Assembly: GCA_041725935.1 (NCBI GenBank) | Contig: JBGRQD010000016.1 | Location: 1 to 64,000 of the forward strand | DNA: 64,000 nucleotides | Source of the DNA: Marivita sp041725935 | Lineage (GTDB): Bacteria > Pseudomonadota > Alphaproteobacteria > Rhodobacterales > Rhodobacteraceae | Reading direction: 5' to 3' | Part shown: in pieces, positions 8,493 to 16,142 of the stretch | Layout of the letters: each line of letters opens with the position of its first letter | Position numbering within the stretch: position 1 is the first letter of the stretch | The notes under the pieces: model-generated | Database searches by the model: none | Seen by the model: only the letters and a program-made list of their open reading frames with translations | What the model was told of the DNA's origin: nothing | Position numbers and translations under genes: made by a program

Positions 8493-8506
8493 TTGATCTG
8501 AGTCAA
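8493..8506 (-). promoter_or_regulatory. Second FNR-type box
   Basis: The plus strand reads TTGAT-CTGA-GTCAA, the same half-sites as the box at 7669-7682. On the minus strand it precedes AT-rich sequence that could hold a -10 element. The next gene on that strand is the dsrE-like gene, whose start lies about 307 bases away, implying a long leader. Confidence 0.5.
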
Positions 8507-8761
8507 ACTTCGCAGGGAAGATGCGAGATTTCTTGCCTGTGCCACTCGCTGCGGCTCACGCGCGATGCCTCTTTGACAAAAGCGACCTCGTCAAATCGCT
8601 ACTGCCCCATGGCGATAAGGTGGCCCACCACGAATGAGCATGAGGTCCAAAAAGGCAGCCTCTCGGACCGCCGAAAGGCAGTTCGGCGATCCGATCCAAC
8701 CGTCTGCCGCGCGTTGGGGCTGCAAGAAAAAGCTCGGCCTGGTGGCACGTGACGAGGCCGA

Positions 8762-9211
8762 TCAGGCGTCGACGGTCTCCACGACCTCTGCGAACTTGGT
8801 GAAAAAACTCGCAGCCAGTTTCTTGGCCGTGCTCTGGATCAGACGCGAGCCAAGCTGCGCCAGCTTGCCGCCGATTTCGGCCTTGGCATCGTAGCGCAGG
8901 ATGGTGACGCCATTGACTTCTTCAAGCGTCACGTCCGCGCCGCCCTTGGCATGACCCGCCGCACCGCCATTGCCCTGCCCGGTCAGCGAGAACGCGTCCG
9001 GTGCGCCGGCCGTGTCCAGCACCACCGTGCCGCCGAACCGCGCCTTGACCGGGCCGACCTTGAGCACAACCCTGGCTTCGAGGTCGGTGTCCGAATGCTT
9101 GACCAGCTCCTCGCAACCCGGGATGCACTGGCGCAACACTTCGGGATCGTTCAGCGCGGCATAGACCACGTCCTTGGGCGCGTTGATGCGGATTTCGTCC
9201 TTGAGTTCCAT
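8762..9211 (-). CDS. coxG: CO dehydrogenase subunit G-like protein (CoxG)
   Basis: A 149-residue SRPBCC-fold protein of the CoxG family: MELKDEIRINAPKDVVYAAL at the start, then CIPGCEEL, a beta-rich middle, and a C-terminal helix (SRLIQSTAKKLAASFFTKF). CoxG proteins are thought to tether CO dehydrogenase to the membrane or shuttle its quinone; they are not catalytic. It is the last gene of the cox transcript, starting 13 bases after a 33-codon gene, with AAAGGACACC as ribosome site. Confidence 0.9.
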   Translation of the reverse strand: MELKDEIRINAPKDVVYAALNDPEVLRQCIPGCEELVKHSDTDLEARVVLKVGPVKARFGGTVVLDTAGAPDAFSLTGQGNGGAAGHAKGGADVTLEEVNGVTILRYDAKAEIGGKLAQLGSRLIQSTAKKLAASFFTKFAEVVETVDA

Positions 9212-9224
9212 GAAGGGTGTCCTT

Positions 9225-9326
9225 TCAGCAACAGGGAAATTTCACACGGGCCAGAAGATCGGCCTGTTCCTTGGTCATCGGTGCGCGGCGGGCGCATCGT
9301 CTGAACCATTCAAGCAATCGGGTCAT
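9225..9326 (-). CDS. 33-residue conserved-looking cox operon protein ending in FPCC
   Basis: A short gene on the minus strand with ATG at 9326 and TGA at 9225-9227. It begins MTRLLEWFRRCARRAP and ends LLARVKFPCC. It is squeezed between the XdhC-like gene and coxG: the upstream stop and this ATG are separated by one base (TGA-A-ATG), with GGGGG just before, and 13 bases separate its stop from the coxG start. Such packing argues for a translated gene. It is basic, has one Trp and three Cys, and ends in a vicinal Cys pair suited to metal or sulfur/copper binding. I recall similar short frames ending in KFPCC near other cox clusters, but cannot verify this. Confidence 0.65.
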   Translation of the reverse strand: MTRLLEWFRRCARRAPMTKEQADLLARVKFPCC

Positions 9327-9327
9327 T

Positions 9328-10128
9328 TCAGCCCCCTTCGGTTTCGGTGCGCTGCCTGCGGCGGCGGACCTCGGTGAGTTGGGCAAGGATCGACAGCGCG
9401 ATCTCGTCGGGCGTGACCGCGCCGATGGCCAGACCGGCAGGCGCCTGCACGCGGGACAGGGCGGATTGCGACACGCCCTGCCCGATCAGCGTTTCCGACA
9501 GGGTCGCGAACTTGCGGCGGCTGCCGACAAAGGCGACAAAGCTCGCCTCGGCCTCGAGCGCCTGTTTGAGGCAGGCCAGATCGTTCTTGCCCTGCGTGGC
9601 GACGACGATCATCCGGGTCTCCCCGTCAGCCAGCGGGCGAACCGCGCTGTCCGCTTCGCCCTGAGCCAGCGACCACTGGAACTGCGCCGCCAGCCGCGAC
9701 AACGATTTCGCCACGGGTGCCTCCCCGAAGATCAGCAGTTCCGGCAGCGGCAGGATCAGTTCGACGAAGATGTCCATCGAGCCCTTGGAGGGGCAGCCGT
9801 TGCGCGCAAAGTTGACCCCTTCGACATCCGAGCCGGGCGCGATACCCTTTTCATCCAGCAGGTCTTGCGGATGCAGCGAGATCAGTTGCGGCGCGCCTTC
9901 GGCCATCGCCCGCTTGGTGGCCTTGGCCAAGGCACCGCGCACGCAGCCACCGCCGATCCAGCCTTGCAGGATCGTGCCCTCTGCATCCAGCAGCGCCTTG
10001 GCCCCCGGTTTCGCCGCAGTCGCACCCAGCGTGCGGATCACCGTGGCGATGGCAAAGGGTTCGCCACGGGCGCGCATGTCTCGGGCCACGTCCGAGATCT
10101 CGGTATCGGTTAGTTCGGCGGGTGTCAT
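9328..10128 (-). CDS. coxF: XdhC/CoxF family molybdenum cofactor protein
   Basis: A 266-residue member of the XdhC family. The N-terminal domain includes FAIATVIRTLGATAAKPGAKALL and the signature GWIGGGCVRGAL with its Cys. A Rossmann-like C-terminal half has ELLIFGEAPVAKSLSRLA and FVAFVGSRRKFATL. XdhC proteins bind molybdenum cofactor and add the terminal sulfur for xanthine dehydrogenase-type enzymes. In cox clusters the equivalent, CoxF, supports Mo-Cu centre assembly. It overlaps coxE by four bases (ATGA) and precedes the 33-codon gene by one base. coxF is chosen by position; coxI-type paralogues are similar. Confidence 0.85.
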   Translation of the reverse strand: MTPAELTDTEISDVARDMRARGEPFAIATVIRTLGATAAKPGAKALLDAEGTILQGWIGGGCVRGALAKATKRAMAEGAPQLISLHPQDLLDEKGIAPGSDVEGVNFARNGCPSKGSMDIFVELILPLPELLIFGEAPVAKSLSRLAAQFQWSLAQGEADSAVRPLADGETRMIVVATQGKNDLACLKQALEAEASFVAFVGSRRKFATLSETLIGQGVSQSALSRVQAPAGLAIGAVTPDEIALSILAQLTEVRRRRQRTETEGG

Positions 10129-11306
10129 AGCCGGGTCAACTCCGTTTCGAGCGCGGCCAGATCGGCCAACCGGTTGGCGGGGTGAAACAGGTCCAGATGC
10201 GGCAGAGCTGCGGCCATGCCGCGGGCGACGGGTTCATACCCGTCCCAGCCTTTCAACGGATTGAGCCAGATGATCTTGCAGCCACGTTTCCTGAGCGCCG
10301 CAAGCGCCTCTCCGATCAGGGCGGGCGTGTCGGTGTCGTACCCATCCGACAGGATCAGAACGACCGTACGCCCATCGACAAAGCGCCGCGCATAGGTGCT
10401 TGAAAACTGCATCAGGGACGCCCCGATCTTCGATCCTCCGCCGAACCCGTCCGCCAGCACCGACAGCCGCCCGAGCGCCCGCAGCGCATCGCGGTCGCGC
10501 AGTGCTTCGGCGATCCGCACCAGCCTTGTGTGGAACAGGTAGGCATCCGCCGTGTCATCGGCGCGCATCATCCCGGCGATAAAGGCCAGGAACACCTGCG
10601 CATAGGTGGTCATCGACCCCGACACGTCGCAAAGCGTCACGATCTTCAAGGGACGGTCTGGCCGCTGTTTCTTCGGCAGGTGCAACGGTTCGCCCCCGGT
10701 CGACAGGCTGTGCCGGATCAGGCGGCGGAAATGGATCTGGTCGCCCTTGCGCGCCAGCTTTCGCCGCCGCGACCGGCGATCCCGCAAGGCCGCGCCCAAC
10801 CGTTCCGCGATGCACTGCGCCTCGGCAATGTCTTCGGGCTGCACGAGGTTGCGCAGATCTTTGGTCATTCGCGACTGGATCACGCTTGCGACCAGCTTGC
10901 CTTCGCCATCCGCATCCGCCTCGCCCTCGCCACCATCGGGGGCCGAAGGTGCCCCTGCCCCGCCGCTGGCCTCTGGCCCCTTGGCGTTGCGCGAGCTGTG
11001 GACGTTTTCCGAGGCCATCGCCTTTGTCGGGATGGATTTTTCCACCACCCGCCCACCATTCATCCAGTAGGCGTCAAACAGCGCGGCGAACCGTTCTGCA
11101 TCTTCGGCACAGCCCGAAAACACTGCCTTGAGCGCCGGACGCGCCTCGGTCGGGTCGGCGGCGTTCACGTGGGTCAGAGCCTCGAGACCCAGTTCGGCCT
11201 CTCCGACACCCAACCGAAGACCATTATCCCGCAGATGCGCCATGAACCCCGCCATGCGCGCCGCCGGGCCGGGATCGCGGGCCGCAAATCGGGTGACGCG
11301 GGTCAT
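10125..11306 (-). CDS. coxE: VWA-domain CO dehydrogenase maturation protein CoxE
   Basis: A 393-residue protein. The N-terminal helical part (MAGFMAHLRDNGLRLGVGEAE) is followed by a low-complexity Gly/Ala/Glu linker around residues 110-140. A C-terminal von Willebrand A domain carries the MIDAS motif DVSGSM, then FSSTYARRF and ILSDGYDTD. CoxE pairs with the AAA ATPase CoxD to build the Cu part of the Mo-Cu site in the cytoplasm. It overlaps coxD by four bases upstream and coxF by four downstream. Confidence 0.92.
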   Translation of the reverse strand: MTRVTRFAARDPGPAARMAGFMAHLRDNGLRLGVGEAELGLEALTHVNAADPTEARPALKAVFSGCAEDAERFAALFDAYWMNGGRVVEKSIPTKAMASENVHSSRNAKGPEASGGAGAPSAPDGGEGEADADGEGKLVASVIQSRMTKDLRNLVQPEDIAEAQCIAERLGAALRDRRSRRRKLARKGDQIHFRRLIRHSLSTGGEPLHLPKKQRPDRPLKIVTLCDVSGSMTTYAQVFLAFIAGMMRADDTADAYLFHTRLVRIAEALRDRDALRALGRLSVLADGFGGGSKIGASLMQFSSTYARRFVDGRTVVLILSDGYDTDTPALIGEALAALRKRGCKIIWLNPLKGWDGYEPVARGMAAALPHLDLFHPANRLADLAALETELTRL

Positions 11307-12178
11307 GCCGCTTTACCGGCCAGATGCTGCGCGATCTCGGTCGTGATGTTGTCGCGGTCGGTCTGGGTTTTCAGCAGCGTTGCCAGCGTCGCCTGCAACA
11401 CCACCGGGTCTTGCATCAGATCGGCGATCCCCAGTCCCATCAGCGCCGCTGCGAAATCCAGCATCTCTGCGATGCCCGGCTTCTTTTCGAGGTCTTCCTT
11501 GCGCAAGGATTGCACGAACCCAACGATCTGCGCGGCCAGATGCGCCTCGATCCCGGCGCAGCGGGCCTTGAGGATGGCCAGTTCGGTGGCGCGTTCGGGA
11601 TAGGCCACATGGGCATAAAGGCACCGGCGCCGAAGCGCATCGCTCAAATCGCGGGTGCCGTTGGCGGTCAGAATGACAATGGGACGGCTCGTGGCGGTGA
11701 TGGTGCCGAATTCGGGAATGGTGATCTGGAAGTCGGACAGAATTTCCAGCAGGTAGGCCTCGAACTCCTCGTCCGCGCGGTCGATCTCGTCGATCAGCAG
11801 CACGGGCGGCGTGTCCTGCCGGATCGCCTTGAGCAAGGGCCGTTCGAGCAGAAACTCCTCGGAAAAGATGCGCTGTTCGACGCTGCGCCCTGTCTCGCCG
11901 TCTTCGGCGGCGGCGCGGATCGACAGCAACTGGCGCTGGTAGTTCCATTCATAGATCGCCTGCGCGGCGTCCAGCCCTTCGTAGCATTGCAGGCGGATCA
12001 GCTGCGTGTCCCGAACCTGCGCCAGCACGCGGGCGACTTCGGTCTTGCCGACCCCTGCCGCCCCTTCCAGCAGCAGAGGACGCCCAAGCGACAGCGCCAG
12101 ATGAATGGCCATCGCCAGATCATCATCTGCAATATAACCCGTCTCCGCCATGGCGGTCTGAAGCGTTGTCCACTGCAT
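11303..12178 (-). CDS. coxD: MoxR-family AAA ATPase CoxD
   Basis: A 291-residue MoxR-type AAA+ ATPase. The Walker A GAAGVGKTE is at residues 39-47, Walker B PPVLLIDEIDRAD near 125-137, sensor 1 in VILTANGTRD, and the arginine-finger region in LSDALRRRC. CoxD is the chaperone-like ATPase needed for sulfuration and copper insertion in CO dehydrogenase. The ATG at 12178 is chosen because the reading MQWTTLQTAM starts homologues; an upstream in-frame extension lacks a clear ribosome site. It follows coxL by 53 bases and overlaps coxE. Confidence 0.9.
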   Translation of the reverse strand: MQWTTLQTAMAETGYIADDDLAMAIHLALSLGRPLLLEGAAGVGKTEVARVLAQVRDTQLIRLQCYEGLDAAQAIYEWNYQRQLLSIRAAAEDGETGRSVEQRIFSEEFLLERPLLKAIRQDTPPVLLIDEIDRADEEFEAYLLEILSDFQITIPEFGTITATSRPIVILTANGTRDLSDALRRRCLYAHVAYPERATELAILKARCAGIEAHLAAQIVGFVQSLRKEDLEKKPGIAEMLDFAAALMGLGIADLMQDPVVLQATLATLLKTQTDRDNITTEIAQHLAGKAA

Positions 12179-12231
12179 GTCTTTACCCGGCGACAAAAGG
12201 GGGTGGCCACAATCGGCCACCCCGGTTTCGA

Positions 12232-14649
12232 TCAGTCGTGAAGCCCAAGGCGGTTGGCAGTCTGCCAAATCCGCCAATGGTCATGCGGCATGTTGGTGTG
12301 ACGCAGACCGAAGGCGCGGAACGCATCCTGCACCGCGTTCGAGAAACAGGGCACACCACCGACATGCGGGCTTTCGCCGACACCCTTGGCACCAATCGGA
12401 TGATGCGGGCTGGGGGTGACGGTAAAGTCGGTTTCGTAGTTCGGCACTTCCCAAGCGGTCGGCAGGAAGAAGTCCATCAGCGTGCCGGTCTTCACGTTGC
12501 CCAGATCGTCATAGGCAATCTCCTGCCCCAGTGCGACGGCCAGAGCCTCGGTCAGACCGCCATGGATCTGCCCTTCGATGATCATCGGGTTGATCCGCGT
12601 GCCGCAATCGTCCAGCGCGTAGAAGCGGCGGATTTCCGGCACGCCGGTGTCGACATCGATATCCATGACGCAGACATAAGCGCCGAAGGGATAGGTCATG
12701 TTGGGCGGGTCATAGTAGCTGACCGCCTCGAGCCCCGGCTCGATCCCCGGAATGGCCTGATTGTAGGCAGCATAGGCGATTTCCTTCATCGTCTTGAACC
12801 GCTCGGGTGCGCCCTTGACGACAAAACGGTCGATGTCCCATTCGACATCGTCGTCATGCACTTCGAGCAGATACGCCGCGATCATCTGCGCCTTGGCGCG
12901 AATCTTGCGACCTGCCATCGCCGTTGCCGCACCGGCAACCGGGGTCGAGCGGGACCCATAGGTGCCCAGACCGTAGGGGGCGGTGTCGGTGTCGCCTTCC
13001 TCGATGGTGATGCTGTCGGCGGACAGGCCGATTTCACTGGCAAGGATCTGCGCAAAGGTCGTGGCGTGGCCCTGCCCTTGGGAAATGGTGCCCAGACGCG
13101 CAATCGCAGAGCCTGTCGGGTGGATGCGGATCTCGCAACTGTCAAACATGCCCATCCCGAGGATGTCGCAGTTCTTGACCGGACCGGCACCCACGATCTC
13201 GGTAAAGAAGGACAGGCCGATCCCCATGAGGCTGCGGGTTTCACCACGCTTGAACGCCTCGACCCGTTCCGCCTGTTCGCGGCGCAGACCTTCGTAATCG
13301 ACGGTCTCAAGTGCTTTGTCCCACGCGGTGTGATAATCACCGCTGTCATATTCCCAGCCCAGAGCCGACTGGTAGGGGAACTGCTCTTTCTTGATGAAGT
13401 TGATCCGGCGCAGCTCGGCCGCATCCATGTTCAGCTCGATGGCCAGAACTTCGATCATCCGTTCGATGAAATAAACCGCTTCGGTCACCCGGAACGAACA
13501 GCGATAGGACACGCCGCCGGGTGCCTTGTTGGTGTAGACGCCATCGACCGCGAGATAAGCGACTGGGATGTCATACGACCCGGTGCAGATGTTCATGAAG
13601 CCCGCCGGAAACTTGGTCGGGTCGGCACAGGCGTCGAACCCGCCGTGATCCGCGGTCACGTGGCAATGCAGGCCGGTGATCTTGCCTTCCTTGGTCGCGG
13701 CGATCTTGCCGGTCATCCAGTAGTCGCGGGCAAAGGCGGTGGACATCAGGTTCTCCATCCGGTCCTCGACCCATTTCACCGGCACACCGGTGACGATGGA
13801 GGCGACGATGGAGCAGACATAGCCCGGATAGACACCCACCTTGTTGCCGAAGCCACCGCCGATATCGGGCGACACGACGCGGATGTTGTGCTCTTCGATC
13901 CCCGACAAAAGCGAGGCGACCGTGCGAACGACGTGCGGCGCCTGGAACGTGCCCCAGAGCGTCAGCTTGCCGTTGACCTTGTCCATCGACGCCACCGAGC
14001 CGCAGGTTTCCAGCGGGCACGGATGGGTTCGGTGGTAATACATGGTTTCCTCGGCCACCACGTCGGCGTTTTCGAGCACCTGGTTGGTGGTGGACTCGTC
14101 GCCCTGTTCCCATGTGAAGATATGGTTGTGATGCTTGCGCGGCCCGTGCGCGCCGTGGGTCTGGCCCGCCAGATCCTCGCGCAGGACCACGTCGGACTTC
14201 AGCGCCTCGAACGGATCGACGATGACCGGCAGTTCCTCGTATTCGACCTCGACCAGCTCCACCGCGTCGGCGGCGACATAGCGGTCCTTGGCGACGACAA
14301 AGGCAACCTCCTGACCCTGGAACAGCACCTTGCCATCGGCCAGCACCATCTGCTTGTCACCCGCAAGTGTCGGCATCCAGTGCAGGTTCAGCGGGGCCAG
14401 ATCCTCGGCGGTCAGGACCGCAACCACACCGGGCAACGCCAATGCGGCGTCTTTGTTGATCGACACGACGCGGGCATGGGCATAGGGCGAGCGCACGAAA
14501 TCCCCGTGGAGCATGCCCGGCAGCTTGATGTCGTCGACATAGTTGCCCTTGCCCTGGGTAAAGCGCGCATCCTCGACGCGCTTGCGCGAACAGCCAAGCC
14601 CCTTGAGATTGGCGGAGCGGGCTTCGCGGTCTGGTGTCATGTCGTTCAT
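12232..14649 (-). CDS. coxL: Aerobic CO dehydrogenase large subunit, form I
   Basis: An 805-residue molybdopterin subunit that oxidises CO to CO2 at a Mo-S-Cu centre. The decisive motif is SYRCSFR at residues 381-387, with Cys384 as the copper ligand. Form I enzymes have AYXCSFR, form II relatives AYRGAGR, so this is a true CO oxidiser type with A changed to S. IGGGFGNK at 263-270, GQGHATTFAQI and the C-terminal GAKGVGESPHVGG with the catalytic Glu are present. The start overlaps the coxS stop by four bases (ATGA). Length and order M-S-L are standard. Confidence 0.97.
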   Translation of the reverse strand: MNDMTPDREARSANLKGLGCSRKRVEDARFTQGKGNYVDDIKLPGMLHGDFVRSPYAHARVVSINKDAALALPGVVAVLTAEDLAPLNLHWMPTLAGDKQMVLADGKVLFQGQEVAFVVAKDRYVAADAVELVEVEYEELPVIVDPFEALKSDVVLREDLAGQTHGAHGPRKHHNHIFTWEQGDESTTNQVLENADVVAEETMYYHRTHPCPLETCGSVASMDKVNGKLTLWGTFQAPHVVRTVASLLSGIEEHNIRVVSPDIGGGFGNKVGVYPGYVCSIVASIVTGVPVKWVEDRMENLMSTAFARDYWMTGKIAATKEGKITGLHCHVTADHGGFDACADPTKFPAGFMNICTGSYDIPVAYLAVDGVYTNKAPGGVSYRCSFRVTEAVYFIERMIEVLAIELNMDAAELRRINFIKKEQFPYQSALGWEYDSGDYHTAWDKALETVDYEGLRREQAERVEAFKRGETRSLMGIGLSFFTEIVGAGPVKNCDILGMGMFDSCEIRIHPTGSAIARLGTISQGQGHATTFAQILASEIGLSADSITIEEGDTDTAPYGLGTYGSRSTPVAGAATAMAGRKIRAKAQMIAAYLLEVHDDDVEWDIDRFVVKGAPERFKTMKEIAYAAYNQAIPGIEPGLEAVSYYDPPNMTYPFGAYVCVMDIDVDTGVPEIRRFYALDDCGTRINPMIIEGQIHGGLTEALAVALGQEIAYDDLGNVKTGTLMDFFLPTAWEVPNYETDFTVTPSPHHPIGAKGVGESPHVGGVPCFSNAVQDAFRAFGLRHTNMPHDHWRIWQTANRLGLHD

Positions 14650-15140
14650 TGCGCAGCCTCCTTGGAAGCGTTCAATTCATTCGCCGCAGCGAGGATGGAT
14701 TTGACGATGTTCTGGTAGCCTGTGCAGCGGCAGATGTTGCCGGCCATTCCAAAGCGCACCTCTTCTTCGGTCGGGGTCGGGTTTTCCTCGAGCAGCTTGC
14801 TCGCCCGTGTGATCATGCCAGGCGTGCAGAAGCCGCACTGAAGGCCGTGATGTTCCTTGAACGCCTCCTGAAGCACGTGAAGGCTGTCCGGCGTGCCGAG
14901 ACCTTCGATGGTGGTGATCTCGGCGCCATTCGCCTGAGCGACGAACATGGTGCAGGATTTCACCGACTTGCCATTGAGCGTGACGGTGCAGGCCCCGCAA
15001 TGCGAGGTTTCGCAGCCCACATGCGGCCCGGTGATGTTGAGGTTTTCGCGCAGAGCATAGATCAGCAATTCGCGCGGTTCGGCCAGGAACTCCTTGTCCT
15101 CACCATTGACGGTCAGTTTGATGTGCATTTTCTGTGTCAT
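14646..15140 (-). CDS. coxS: CO dehydrogenase small [2Fe-2S] subunit
   Basis: A 164-residue iron-sulfur subunit that passes electrons from the Mo site to FAD. The N-terminal plant-ferredoxin-like cluster uses C43, C48, C51 (VGCETSHCGAC) and C63. The C-terminal four-helix cluster uses C102 and C105 (QCGFCTPGM) and C137 and C139 (CRCTGYQ). All eight ligands are present. AAGGGACAG precedes the ATG, 12 bases after coxM. The C-terminal tail NASKEAAQ is variable in the family. Confidence 0.97.
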   Translation of the reverse strand: MTQKMHIKLTVNGEDKEFLAEPRELLIYALRENLNITGPHVGCETSHCGACTVTLNGKSVKSCTMFVAQANGAEITTIEGLGTPDSLHVLQEAFKEHHGLQCGFCTPGMITRASKLLEENPTPTEEEVRFGMAGNICRCTGYQNIVKSILAAANELNASKEAAQ

Positions 15141-15152
15141 GTCATCTGTCCC

Positions 15153-16007
15153 TTATGCGCGGTCCCAGGCGCAGGTGATCGCGCGTTTCAGGATGGCGCC
15201 AGCCACGTGGCGTTTGAAGGCCACCGGCCCCCGGTTGTCTTCGGTCGGATCAATGTCGCCCAGCATCGCCTCGACAGCGGACTTGAGCGCATCCGCATCG
15301 CAGCGCGTGCCGATCAATGCCTGACCAGCGCCTTCGGACCAGACCGGCACGTCGCTCAGGTTGGTCATGGCAATAGAGGCCGTGGCGACAGTGCCGCCGT
15401 CCTTGGTGAGTGTCACAGCCGCCGCAGCGGTGGCGTAGTCGCCGATCTTGCGCTTCTGCTTTTCGTAGGCATAGCCCGATTTCGGCGCGTCAAAACTGAC
15501 CGAAACCAGAACCTCGTCATCCTCGCGGGCAGTCATGTAGGCCGCTTCGTAGTAATCGCGCGCCGCAACCGACCGCGCGCCGTTCGGCCCGGCAAGATTG
15601 ATCTGCGCGTCCAGACATTGCATCAGCCCCGGCATGTCATTGCCCGGATCGCCATTGGCGACATTGCCGCCTACAGTGCCCATGTAGCGCACCTGCGGAT
15701 CAGCGATCTGAAGCGCCGTTTCGCGCAGGATCGGGGCGACCTCGGTGAGGGCTTTGTGGTTGATCAACTCGTGCTGCGTGACCATCGCGCCCAGCGTCAC
15801 GCGCTGTCCGTCGATGGTGATGTCCTGCAAGCCGCCGATGTCCTGAAGGTCGATCAGGTGCGGAACGTCCGCCATCCGCAGTTTCATCATGGGGATGAGG
15901 CTGTGGCCCCCGGCCATGACGCGGGCGTCATCCCCATGTTTGGTCAGAAGGGCGATCACATCGTCCATATTCGTTGGCCGATGATACTCGAACGCTGCTG
16001 GTATCAT
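15153..16007 (-). CDS. coxM: CO dehydrogenase medium FAD subunit
   Basis: A 284-residue FAD-binding subunit of the xanthine dehydrogenase family. The FAD motifs AGGHSLIP at residues 32-39 and TVGGNVANGDPGND at about 111-124 are intact, and the C-terminal CO-dehydrogenase flavoprotein domain follows. It delivers electrons from CO oxidation to the quinone pool. It is the first gene of the cox structural operon; GGGGAGGACC is a strong ribosome site. A 10-base direct repeat lies 103-132 bases upstream. Confidence 0.96.
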   Translation of the reverse strand: MIPAAFEYHRPTNMDDVIALLTKHGDDARVMAGGHSLIPMMKLRMADVPHLIDLQDIGGLQDITIDGQRVTLGAMVTQHELINHKALTEVAPILRETALQIADPQVRYMGTVGGNVANGDPGNDMPGLMQCLDAQINLAGPNGARSVAARDYYEAAYMTAREDDEVLVSVSFDAPKSGYAYEKQKRKIGDYATAAAAVTLTKDGGTVATASIAMTNLSDVPVWSEGAGQALIGTRCDADALKSAVEAMLGDIDPTEDNRGPVAFKRHVAGAILKRAITCAWDRA

Positions 16008-16109
16008 TGCTGGTCCTCCCCTACCGCGCGCTGATTATGTCGGCAGAGGGTGGTATGCAGTGGCACTCCGTCGCACCTGAATTTCCCCGGAAAGAGAAGG
16101 TTTCTGCAT

Positions 16110-16139
16110 GAAATGCGAAAGGATTTCACGAAATGCGAA
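16110..16139 (-). promoter_or_regulatory. Direct repeat upstream of coxM, candidate LytTR operator
   Basis: GAAATGCGAA occurs at 16110-16119 and again at 16130-16139, a 20-base period that places both copies on one face of the helix. LytTR domains bind such spaced direct repeats, and the gene ending at 16143 encodes a LytTR protein. The pair lies between coxC and coxM, upstream of the coxM start. Confidence 0.5.
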
Positions 16140-16142
16140 GAC

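Larger units (their letters stand above)
8187..8761. other. Gene-free stretch between dsrE-like gene and coxG
   Basis: No convincing coding sequence on either strand. It contains the hairpin at 8283-8311 and the FNR-type box at 8493-8506. The rest, 8507-8761, shows nothing I can name; short open frames there have no ribosome site and no recognisable product. Confidence 0.6.

Noticed and set aside
12166..14718. 850-codon open frame on the plus strand opposite coxL
   Set aside because: It is the antisense shadow of coxL, a high-GC effect. Its product is rich in His, Arg and Gly with no recognisable domain, while coxL has all motifs.
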